A stretch of 64,000 nt of DNA from Myxococcus sp. CA023. GTDB lineage: Bacteria; Myxococcota; Myxococcia; Myxococcales; Myxococcaceae. A model generated the notes under the pieces. That model did no database searches and was not told the DNA's origin. It was given only the letters and a program-made list of their open reading frames with translations. Where the stretch lies: contig NZ_JAAEAH010000041.1 in NCBI RefSeq assembly GCF_010998615.1, positions 16,070-80,069 on the forward strand, written 5' to 3'. This document shows, piece by piece, positions 47,167 through 58,845 of the stretch (position 1 is the stretch's first letter; every line of letters starts with the position of its first letter). The position numbers and the translations under genes were made by a program.

Positions 47167-47398
47167 CGCCCCTGCGCGCGCGATGCCGGACTCCGGGGCT
47201 CAGGGCCTTCGAACAAACGACGGCGGCTTGGCACGGGGCGCCTGGACGTCTACCAACAGCCCTTCGCCCAGGTCGACACTGCACTACGCGCCAGGCACGG
47301 GCCTGACAGAGGCCATCTCCAACCCCGCCCTCCGAAGCGTGTACGACTCCGCGCGGCTGACGTCGCTGGAGAACCGCGCGCTCGGCCTGAACAACTGA
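47167..47398 (+). pseudogene. Mosaic spacer built from fragments of other genes
   Basis: In order: about 70 bases (47167-47236) shared with 48927-48996 after copy 3; 41 bases (47237-47277) matching 49319-49359 inside the DUF7305-like gene with 3 mismatches; 28 bases (47279-47306) matching the LPMO end at 43993-44020 with 3 mismatches; then the unknown gene tail to 47398, matching 45600-45682. A frame runs through it from 47183 but it is a by-product of the joins and is not expected to be functional. Confidence 0.7.
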
Positions 47399-47410
47399 GC
47401 GCGCCGCCCA

Positions 47411-47432
47411 GGCCGGCGTGGATGCGCCGGCC
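47411..47432. terminator. Hairpin terminator between copies 2 and 3
   Basis: GGCCGGCG (47411-47418) pairs with CGCCGGCC (47425-47432), downstream of copy 3 on the minus strand; third example of this hairpin. Confidence 0.55.
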
Positions 47433-47523
47433 CAAGTCCCTGAGACGAGTCGCCTCGCACGCGGACCGAAGGCAGCGGTCCGCGTGGTGGTCGGCCAGCG
47501 GAGCTGGCCTCTCCTTCAACAAC

Positions 47524-48813
47524 TCAGCGCTGGAGCGTGAGCGGCAGGGCGGGCACGTCCTTCACCTGCGCCTGGTGGGTCACCCGCGTGCCCAGGATGA
47601 AGTGCGGTTCGAAGGGCTCGAACGTCTCCTGGCCCGAGTAGACAACGAAGAACTTTCCGCCCCCATAGGCGACATCCGGCAGGTACTCCTGTGGCAGGTC
47701 CCCGGTGGAGATAGGGAAGCCCGAGGGGTCCCGCACGTCCCCGTTCTCGCCCCACCGCGCACCCCAGACGCGGTGCGGGCCGTCGCGCGTGTCGTCCCAG
47801 ACGACCAGGGACTTGTCGTTGTGGTGGGCAAGACGCGGTTCGGCCTGCGCGCCCTCTGCGGTGGAGATGGGGATGCCGTCGGGGTCCTTCACCATGCCTG
47901 TCTTGCTTACGCGCGCGCCGAAGATGTCCGGGTTCCCATTCCGGTCATCGGTCCAGACCACCTGGTAGTTCTTGTGCGTCCACTCCACGTCAGGCGTCGT
48001 CTGGGCGCCCTCCGCCTGGGAGATGGGGAAGCCGTCGCCATCGAGGATGGTACCGTCCTCCCTCACCCTGTTGCCGTAGATGTCTGCGTTCTCCGGGCCC
48101 TCGCCGTGCTCGTCGGACCAGACGACCAGGAACTCCTTCGTCTTGTTGTTCCAGGTCGGCGACGCGTCATTCGCGAAGGTGTCTGAGGCGCTGAGCGACT
48201 CGTCGGCCGTATCGAGGACGACGCCATCCTTCGTCACCCGCGTGAAGAAGATGTTCGAGAAGTCACCGGAGACGGTGTACGTCACCAGGCAGATTTTCGG
48301 GGAGCAGGCGACTCGCGCCGGACCGACCGTTTCGCCAGACTGCTTGACGTTGAACACCGGGCCCACCACGGTGCCGTCCGGCTTCACGCGCACAGCGTCG
48401 ATACCATCCACGCTCTCCCAGACGACGAAGAAGTGCGTCCCGTTGAAGGCGATGCCGGGCCGGAATCCTTCGACGTCTCCGATGTTGATGCGGATGCCCT
48501 CCTTGTCGAGCACGGTGCCATCCGGCTTCACCCGGGTGCCGTAGATGCCGCCGGTCCGCACGTCGGTCCAGACAGCGAGGAACTTGCCCCCACCGAACGC
48601 GACCGCCGGCCCGAATCTCGCCAGCGCAGCGGGCCTGGCTCTGCTCTGGTGTTCCTCGAGCCCGGTCTCGGCGCTCATTTGCGCCTCTGCCTCCGACTCC
48701 GCCGTCACGTCCTCCACGCCGCCCAGTTCTTCTTGTTCCGGCGCCACCCCGCAGCCAACCAGCATGGACCCGAACACCAGCCCGGCGATGCCAGCCTTCA
48801 CTTCCCGCCTCAT
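47524..48813 (-). CDS. Propeller-like lipoprotein, tandem copy 3
   Basis: A 429-residue copy with the same lipobox (GLVFGSMLVGC), acidic linker (ESEAEAQMSAETGLEEHQS) and blades. Close to copy 1 in the C-terminal half (GDLPQEYLPDVAYGGGKFFVVYSGQETF) and distinct in the middle (KQSGETVGPARVACSPKIC). ATG 48813 after GGGGAGG. The leader ends in the block that is repeated before the mosaic spacer of copy 2. Confidence 0.85.
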   Translation of the reverse strand: MRREVKAGIAGLVFGSMLVGCGVAPEQEELGGVEDVTAESEAEAQMSAETGLEEHQSRARPAALARFGPAVAFGGGKFLAVWTDVRTGGIYGTRVKPDGTVLDKEGIRINIGDVEGFRPGIAFNGTHFFVVWESVDGIDAVRVKPDGTVVGPVFNVKQSGETVGPARVACSPKICLVTYTVSGDFSNIFFTRVTKDGVVLDTADESLSASDTFANDASPTWNNKTKEFLVVWSDEHGEGPENADIYGNRVREDGTILDGDGFPISQAEGAQTTPDVEWTHKNYQVVWTDDRNGNPDIFGARVSKTGMVKDPDGIPISTAEGAQAEPRLAHHNDKSLVVWDDTRDGPHRVWGARWGENGDVRDPSGFPISTGDLPQEYLPDVAYGGGKFFVVYSGQETFEPFEPHFILGTRVTHQAQVKDVPALPLTLQR

Positions 48814-49020
48814 GTGCAGCCTCCCCTTCGCGAACACTGGACCAAAGCTGGGGACCTACACGCTCGTCACCAGCCACCCGTGGGGTGCAGTCCGAATAAG
48901 GCGGTGGACAGGAGCATCGAGCCGCCGCCCCTGCGCGCGCGATGCCGGACTCCAGGGCTCAGGGCCTTCGAACAAACGACGGCGGCTTGGCACGGATACG
49001 CAGGGCCGGTGGCGTGCGTC

Positions 49021-50253
49021 TCAGTCGTCCCTGCACTCGGCGCCTGCATCGCGAATGTCCGCGTCGTAGTGCAGTCGGAGCGGCCCGGAAGCCTCGACTT
49101 GACGGACGAACACGGAACCGAAGACCTCGGCCCCCCCGCTCAGGCTGAGTGCGGCGCGGGGCGCATAGAGATTGCCCGCGAGGATGCTGCCCGCGGACAG
49201 CGCCAACACGTTCGAGCCCGCGACGTACACTCGCACGCGAGAAGGCGTGGCGGTGGACCCCAACGTGAGCGGTCCCGCCAACGCGACAGCGCCCCCGAGG
49301 AACAGGTCCAGCTCTCCAGGCGCCTGGACGTCTACTGACAGTCCTTCGCCCAGGTCGACGACGTCCTCGACGAAGAGGGCCGTGCGCGCGCGAATCGTGA
49401 GCGTGGCGCGGCCCGTCCCGGTGATGCGCGTCAGGAGGAAGCGGCCACACGGCAGCTCCAGCGCACGCTCGCCTTCGATGTCCTCCATCGCCGTGGCATC
49501 GAGGCCGATGGCCGCGTTGTCATTGTCGAGCACGTGCCGGGCGATGAGGCCGGAGACATCCACCTGTGACGCCGCATCACACGCACAGGGGCTGACCGGG
49601 TCCACGGGTTCGCGACGGACCTCGGCGGCCTGCACCGGCCCCAACGTGTGGCCCGCTGGAACCGTGAGCACGCCACCGACGCTGAAGGCGGGCAACGCGA
49701 CGTCACCGCGTACGCGGGCGTCTCTCACTACGGTGGCCGAGACTGGGTTGCCGGTAAGCGGACCACCGCAGTGCAACGCCTCGCCCACGCGAAACGTCTG
49801 CCCGAGCTGGGCTCCTCCCGCGCCGCCAATACTCAGCGAGCCTCCCACCGACACCGCGTCATTGGCCGACAGCGCGCCATTCACCCCGACATCGCCCCCC
49901 GCGCCTCCTGACTGATACGTCCCCGTGGTGCCGTGAAAGGCATCCGTTTCGAAGGACGCCCCCAGGGCGAGCCCCTCGCAGGTGCACAGCGCGTGACGGA
50001 AGGTTCGCTCCGCCAGACGCCCACTGCACACCTGCGAATCGGTATCGGCATCGCCCACGACGACCGGAGGCCCACGCCCCGCGCAGTACGCCTCCCAGTC
50101 AGCGGGCGGCTCACCGCCATCGGGCCCACCGGCATCCGCCGAGGAACCCACGTGTCCTGCGTCCGGCGACTGGACGGTGGCTACCAGGTCCCCACGGGTG
50201 CAGTTCCCCATCGAGGCCGCCAGTAGCACCGCCAACGTCCATCGCCCGTTCAT
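49021..50253 (-). CDS. DUF7305-like lipoprotein, last gene of ECF operon
   Basis: A 410-residue protein with a probable lipobox in LLAASMGNC. After an Asp/Gly-rich linker and a Cys-rich stretch (VCSGRLAERTFRHALCTCEG) come many short Gly/Ser/Val beta repeats (GGAGGDVGVNGALSANDAVSVGGSLSIGG). It closes with NLYAPRAALSLSGGAEVFGSVFVRQVEASGPLRLHYD, resembling the DUF7305 domain of pilus-associated and surface proteins. It overlaps the TPR gene by ATGA. Likely surface-exposed effector of the sigma system; inference. Confidence 0.75.
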   Translation of the reverse strand: MNGRWTLAVLLAASMGNCTRGDLVATVQSPDAGHVGSSADAGGPDGGEPPADWEAYCAGRGPPVVVGDADTDSQVCSGRLAERTFRHALCTCEGLALGASFETDAFHGTTGTYQSGGAGGDVGVNGALSANDAVSVGGSLSIGGAGGAQLGQTFRVGEALHCGGPLTGNPVSATVVRDARVRGDVALPAFSVGGVLTVPAGHTLGPVQAAEVRREPVDPVSPCACDAASQVDVSGLIARHVLDNDNAAIGLDATAMEDIEGERALELPCGRFLLTRITGTGRATLTIRARTALFVEDVVDLGEGLSVDVQAPGELDLFLGGAVALAGPLTLGSTATPSRVRVYVAGSNVLALSAGSILAGNLYAPRAALSLSGGAEVFGSVFVRQVEASGPLRLHYDADIRDAGAECRDD

Positions 50254-51122
50254 GGCGCGGTGAGCTCTCGAACGCGCGCGCGAGCCGACGGCACGAGCGG
50301 CGAATCCGGATGAGTGGAGAGGAAGGACTCCAGCGCGCTGCGCTCCGCGTCCCGGTTGCCGAGAACACGGTGCGCTTCGGCGATTCCGTGCTGCGCTTCC
50401 TGGTCGAGCACACCGCGCGGCTGGATGCGAAGCGCCGCCTTGAACTGACGCAGGGCGCCTCGCGCGTCCCCCAGGTGCTCCAGTCGAAGCGAGCCCGAGG
50501 CGACGCGCGCGACGTATGACGCGAGCGATGATGGCTCGGCGCGAATGATGCGTAAGTAGAGCGCCTCGGCTTCCTTCCACCGCCCTTCGGAACGGAGCCC
50601 ATTTGCCTTGAGCAAGAGGTCTTCCGGCGCAGCCGACTTCACGGTGGCCGGTGGCGCGCGAGGACGCACCGGCTCGACCGCTCCCTCGGCTTCAGCGATG
50701 GACGCGGCAGGCACCACCGGCGTTTCGGGCGCAGCCTCGTCTGACACGGTATCCAACCGCGAGGGGGCCGCGTCAACCGCTCCGCTGCCGCTCCGTTGTG
50801 ACTCCGTGTCCAACCGCAGGGGCTCCGTGAGCGCAGCCGTCTCAGCCCGCGTCGTCGACGCCCGGCTCGGGCGTGTGAAGCTCCAGACCGCTGCCGCGGC
50901 GGCGCCCGCGACGAGGAGCGCGCCCGTCATCAACCACACGGGAGGCCGCTTGCCGCGTGGCCGGGGCGCGGGCCGCGCCACCAACGTGCCTGCCTCCAAC
51001 GCGGTCAGCACCATCCGCGCCGACCGCTCCCGGGAGATGCGTCGGGCCGGCCCCGCGCCTTCGTCCAACGGCAGGACCAGCGCGTTCAGGGCGTCATCCC
51101 TCTCTTCCCTGAAGTCACTCAT
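50250..51122 (-). CDS. Membrane TPR protein, probable anti-sigma
   Basis: A 290-residue protein: cytoplasmic N-terminus of about 60 residues, one membrane helix (VWLMTGALLVAGAAAAAVWSF, about 62-83), a Pro/Ala-rich linker, and C-terminal TPR-like helices (LLLKANGLRSEGRWKEAEALYLRIIRAEPSSLASYVARVASG, GVLDQEAQHGIAEAHRVLGNRDAERSALESFLSTHPDSPLVPSARARV). The place directly after an ECF sigma gene, coupled by ATGA, and the topology fit an anti-sigma that senses the envelope. A classic zinc anti-sigma motif is absent. Confidence 0.75.
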   Translation of the reverse strand: MSDFREERDDALNALVLPLDEGAGPARRISRERSARMVLTALEAGTLVARPAPRPRGKRPPVWLMTGALLVAGAAAAAVWSFTRPSRASTTRAETAALTEPLRLDTESQRSGSGAVDAAPSRLDTVSDEAAPETPVVPAASIAEAEGAVEPVRPRAPPATVKSAAPEDLLLKANGLRSEGRWKEAEALYLRIIRAEPSSLASYVARVASGSLRLEHLGDARGALRQFKAALRIQPRGVLDQEAQHGIAEAHRVLGNRDAERSALESFLSTHPDSPLVPSARARVRELTAP

Positions 51123-51760
51123 CCCCGCTCCTCCCCTCCGTCTCCCTCCGCGGTCGCCAGCGAGCGCAGCGCCGTCCGCCCCAAGCGGAGCCGGCTGCGC
51201 ACCGTCTCGAAGGGAATGCCCAGCTCCGTCGAAATCTCCGGCACGCTCAACTCCAGCACGTGATGCAACACCAGTGCATGCCGCTGCTCATTCGAAAGCC
51301 GATCCAGGAGTGTCACCATGTGCCGGCGATGCACATACTCGTCCGGCAGGGCATCCTCGGAGGGAACCGCGACCAGCTCCACCGGCGCATCCGCGTGCTG
51401 GGCATCCCGGCCTCGGGAGCGCTTCAGCCACGCGAACGTCGTCCGCGCCACCACCCGGTCCGCCCAGGACTGGAAGCGGCCTTCGGCGCGGTACGACGGC
51501 AGCCCTCGCACCAGGGCGATGAGTGCCTCCTGGGCGATGTCCTCCACGTCCCCATCCCCGCGCACCAGGTAGCGCACGAGGTTGCGAACCCGAGGGAGCA
51601 GCTCCATCAACAAAGCCCCGGTCGCCTCTCGCTCGCCCTGGATGGCCGCCTGGATGCGAGGGTCTTCCGCCGCACGACGTGGGTCCGCTGCGTGTGAGCC
51701 CGAGCTCCTCATTGCCGCCATGGAGGACGGCACCCGGCCCACCGGGTCATCGGCGCTCAC
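51119..51760 (-). CDS. ECF-type RNA polymerase sigma factor
   Basis: A 213-residue sigma factor. Region 2 is LLPRVRNLVRYLVRGDGDVEDIAQEALIALVRGLPSYRAEGRFQSWADRVVARTTFAWLKR; region 4 is LLDRLSNEQRHALVLHHVLELSVPEISTELGIPFETVRSRLRLGRTALRS. GTG 51760 is chosen since it overlaps the stop of the preceding gene by GTGA; the frame upstream runs across that gene. Second gene of the four-gene operon, probably controlled by the next gene's product. Confidence 0.88.
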   Translation of the reverse strand: MSADDPVGRVPSSMAAMRSSGSHAADPRRAAEDPRIQAAIQGEREATGALLMELLPRVRNLVRYLVRGDGDVEDIAQEALIALVRGLPSYRAEGRFQSWADRVVARTTFAWLKRSRGRDAQHADAPVELVAVPSEDALPDEYVHRRHMVTLLDRLSNEQRHALVLHHVLELSVPEISTELGIPFETVRSRLRLGRTALRSLATAEGDGGEERG

Positions 51761-52968
51761 AGAAAAACCACCATCGCCAACCCCAGCCGGGGGCGGACGG
51801 CCCAACCCGCACCGCGTGACACGAAGTTTCCGTCGATGGCGTAGCGAAGCTCGGGCCGGCCCAGGAGGACCTCCGCGGCCATGCTCGCCTCCAGGCCGAC
51901 ACGCGCCCCCATCCGCCAACGGGCGCGGAGCTCGGGGCCCATGAGCAGGGCCAGCATCGTGCCCGGAGGCGCCGCCTCCACCTCCTCCGTCAGCGCTTGC
52001 GTCCGACGGGTGAAGACCACCGCGCCCGCGCCCAGCCCAGCCTCCACGTCCAGTCGCTCCGCCGCCGCCCAGGGCAGCCCCGCCCACACCGACGCCGCAT
52101 GCTGCCCCAGCGTCAACTCCGTCCGGGCATCGCGAAGCCGGGTCGGCACACTGGCCAGGACTTGCGCTCGCAGCCGCCACCAGCCCGGCTGCCATCCCAC
52201 GCCCACCACCAACCCCTGGTGGCCCGTGCGCGTGTACCCATCCAGCGCGGCATGGCCCCCCAACGAGAGCCACATCTGGTGCGCTCGGTGCTCCTCGGCC
52301 GAAGCCGGACGCAATCCCTCGCGAGGTGACGCCACGCCTTCCCGCGCGGAAGCCGAGGCCCCTTTCTCCGCGAGTGCAACGGCCTCACCCGGGGACGTGG
52401 ACGTGGGCGGCCTCAGCGCGGCCCCATCACCGGAGGCCACCTCCCCGATGTGACGGGCCACCACGGTGTCATCCCCGGGTCCAACCTCCTCGCCGTTCGA
52501 CGCATGTCGCGGCAGCGCCACCTCCACCACGTCACCCAGCGGCGCGCCGGCCTCCACCGCGCGCAGTGCGGAGCGAGCAGCCAGCGCCAGCGCCTCCGCC
52601 CCCGTGGACCATTCCAGGGAGCCTGGCGACTGCCCCATCCGCGCGGCCCGGGAGAACAGACGCCGACTGTCGAACTCCGCCACCTGGACGCGAACGTCGC
52701 TGCCCTCTCGCACGAACCAGAGGACAGCGCGGGCCTGGTGGCGCCCGGCCAGCCGTTCCGCCGCGAGCCATGGGCCCTCGCGAAATTCTCCGAGCGGCGC
52801 TCCGGACGAGACCTCGAGATGCACGAGCAGATCGCTGCTCTGCCCCCTCACTCGCACGAGCAAGGAGGTGTCCTCGTCGGACGCCACCCGGACGACGGCG
52901 GTCCACGGCTCGGCGGCCACGGAAGAGCTGGAGAGCGCCACCAGCAGGACGGCTGCCGCGAAGGACAT
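51757..52968 (-). CDS. Exported beta-rich protein, first gene of ECF operon
   Basis: A 403-residue envelope protein, family not recognised. Signal peptide MSFAAAVLLVALSSSSVAAEP from ATG 52968. The N-terminal 150 residues look like a soluble alpha/beta domain; a charged linker follows; the last 170 residues are beta-barrel-like (MWLSLGGHAALDGYTRTGHQGLVVGVGWQPGWWRLRAQVLASVP ... VRPRLGLAMVVFL, with a C-terminal Leu/Phe end). Ribosome site is weak. It heads the operon, so it may be the sensor or the target of the sigma system. Confidence 0.72.
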   Translation of the reverse strand: MSFAAAVLLVALSSSSVAAEPWTAVVRVASDEDTSLLVRVRGQSSDLLVHLEVSSGAPLGEFREGPWLAAERLAGRHQARAVLWFVREGSDVRVQVAEFDSRRLFSRAARMGQSPGSLEWSTGAEALALAARSALRAVEAGAPLGDVVEVALPRHASNGEEVGPGDDTVVARHIGEVASGDGAALRPPTSTSPGEAVALAEKGASASAREGVASPREGLRPASAEEHRAHQMWLSLGGHAALDGYTRTGHQGLVVGVGWQPGWWRLRAQVLASVPTRLRDARTELTLGQHAASVWAGLPWAAAERLDVEAGLGAGAVVFTRRTQALTEEVEAAPPGTMLALLMGPELRARWRMGARVGLEASMAAEVLLGRPELRYAIDGNFVSRGAGWAVRPRLGLAMVVFL

Positions 52969-53064
52969 GCGGCAAACCCTAACGCCATGACGCCGGGGAA
53001 CAGAAGTCCCTCGGCGTATGGCTTCACGACACGCCGACAATGCCTGTCAGAGGTTCAGCCCGGG

Positions 53065-54864
<1,800 letters not shown>

Positions 54865-54902
54865 GCATGTGCTCCTCGCCGCGCTGGACACATGCCGAGC
54901 CC

Positions 54903-54974
54903 AAGCCCGGTGCAGGCCTGCCCCGGGCTTCTCGACAAGGGTTCCACGCGGCTCGTCTGCGGGTTCACGCAGAC
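54903..54974 (-). terminator. Two hairpins between ferredoxin and chitinase genes
   Basis: AAGCCCGG (54903-54910) pairs with CCGGGCTT (54923-54930) around the palindrome GCAGGCCTGC; GTCTGCG (54955-54961) pairs with CGCAGAC (54968-54974). The second may end the ferredoxin transcript; the first lies in the chitinase leader. Confidence 0.45.
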
Positions 54975-55019
54975 AGAGGCAGGCGTCGACTATTTCGGGT
55001 TAATACCGAGAAACGCGCT

Positions 55020-55361
55020 TCAGCCCGGAGTGACGGCCTTGCGGGAGAAGGGCATCAGCAGCCGCTCCACGGGGCGGCCTTCCATCAGGTGCTGCTCGAC
55101 GATGTCCTTCACGTCCTCCACCTTGACGCCGCCATACCAGGTGCCTTCCGGGTAGACGACGACGGCGACACCGAAGCTGCACGTGTCCAGGCATCCCGCC
55201 GCGTTGGCGCGCATGCTCCCCTTGAGGCCCCGCTTGTCGAGCTCCGCCTTGAAGGCGGCGCGGACTTCCTCCGCGCCCTTGGAGGCGCAACACCCCTTGG
55301 GATTTCCGTCCGGGCGACGGTTGGTACAGACGAAGACGTGGCGCTGGAAGGGAGGAGCCAT
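55020..55361 (-). CDS. 2Fe-2S thioredoxin-like ferredoxin
   Basis: A 113-residue ferredoxin of the thioredoxin fold. Cluster ligands: Cys in VFVCTNRRPDG, CC in PKGCCASKG and two Cys in AAGCLDTCSFGVAVVVYPEGTWYG. This is the pattern of CooM/NuoE-like small ferredoxins (the (2Fe-2S) domain family found as free proteins). AGGAGG is before ATG 55361. Redox partner unknown. Confidence 0.9.
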   Translation of the reverse strand: MAPPFQRHVFVCTNRRPDGNPKGCCASKGAEEVRAAFKAELDKRGLKGSMRANAAGCLDTCSFGVAVVVYPEGTWYGGVKVEDVKDIVEQHLMEGRPVERLLMPFSRKAVTPG

Positions 55362-55442
55362 GTCCGCCTCCTAACGCGCGTCCGGGCCAAAATCGACGAC
55401 CTCGTTCACCAACGGACCGCCAACGGGGCTGATCCACCACCC

Positions 55443-55670
55443 CTAGCGGATCAACACGGTTGCACCCTCCCGAGTCGTGCACAGACTCACAGCAAACGTC
55501 TCCCAGTGATCACGCTCGCTTGGCTCGAAGTGACAATACATGGCTCGCCATCTGGATTCAGGCACTGCAAAGCATGTGTTGCCAGGGCAGGCGCGGCCCT
55601 CTAGATCGGGCTCCCTCGCTGAACACAGTAGCAGCAGGGCAGGCAGGCAGACACCGGACGCCCACTTCAC
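55443..55670 (-). CDS. Possible small Cys-rich lipoprotein
   Basis: A weak call. From GTG 55670 (or TTG 55682) the frame gives about 75 residues: VKWASGVCLPALLLLCS, lipobox-like, then REPDLEGRACPGNTCFAVPESRW and further Cys. Composition looks protein-like, but the codon bias is weaker than that of neighbours and no ribosome site is seen. The region is also less GC-rich. Confidence 0.35.
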   Translation of the reverse strand: MKWASGVCLPALLLLCSAREPDLEGRACPGNTCFAVPESRWRAMYCHFEPSERDHWETFAVSLCTTREGATVLIR

Positions 55671-55734
55671 GGCTGTACACAATTCATGGTGGGCATGACC
55701 TTTACGGACACCATCTGTTGTATCGATAGAATCT

Positions 55735-55763
55735 TTGACGGAGGTGCTACAGGAGTCTATCCA
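55735..55763 (+). promoter_or_regulatory. nrdJ: Candidate nrdJ promoter
   Basis: TTGACG (55735-55740), 17-base spacer, TATCCA (55758-55763). This leaves a 5' leader of about 195 bases before ATG 55966. The leader holds a direct repeat TTTTGCA at 55913 and 55922 but no recognised B12 riboswitch box or NrdR box. Confidence 0.5.
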
Positions 55764-55965
55764 TGGCCTCGTCCGGCAGTCTGGCGGGCATCTCCCAAGA
55801 ACAGCCGAGGGGCCGGGCGCGCCCCTGCTTCGTCGTCGCGAATCCGCTCTGATGTCACCCGCGTTTCACGTCGGGCTGATCCATCAGATCCATCGGGATC
55901 TCGCGACGTTAGCGTTTTGCAAATTTTGCATCAGAACTCGCAGTGAACTCGCGGAGGGTGGCGAC

Positions 55966-58758
<2,793 letters not shown>

Positions 58759-58786
58759 GCGCGACGCGCCGTTCTTGAAGTGAAGA

Positions 58787-58820
58787 GGGCTCCGGAGCAC
58801 CTGGCTCCGGAGCCCTTTTT
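58787..58820 (+). terminator. Intrinsic terminator of nrdJ
   Basis: GGGCTCCGGAGC (58787-58798) pairs perfectly with GCTCCGGAGCCC (58804-58815), 12 pairs with a five-base loop, followed by TTTTT (58816-58820). Confidence 0.92.
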
Positions 58821-58845
58821 GCGTCTCCCCTCCTCCGGCTCGCGC

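Larger units (their letters stand above)
44157..48932 (-). repeat. Three tandem lipoprotein units
   Basis: Three direct repeats of about 1.4 kb: gene plus about 120 bases of conserved leader (45450-45570, 47055-47173, 48814-48932). The leaders keep the same ribosome site and a shared block of the GGGGACCTACACG type. Copies 1 and 3 are more alike over most of the gene (EGFRPGI, FNGTHFFVVWES) than either is to copy 2. Spacers differ and contain fragments of other genes. Confidence 0.85.

Noticed and set aside
44157..48932. Mobile element as the cause of the lipoprotein array
   Set aside because: No transposase, terminal inverted repeats or target-site duplications seen; fragments of flanking genes point to recombination instead.
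55735..55965. N-terminal extension of nrdJ and a possible B12 riboswitch
   Set aside because: The extension lacks coding bias and the ATG at 55966 has a good ribosome site. No B12-box-like sequence was found in the leader.
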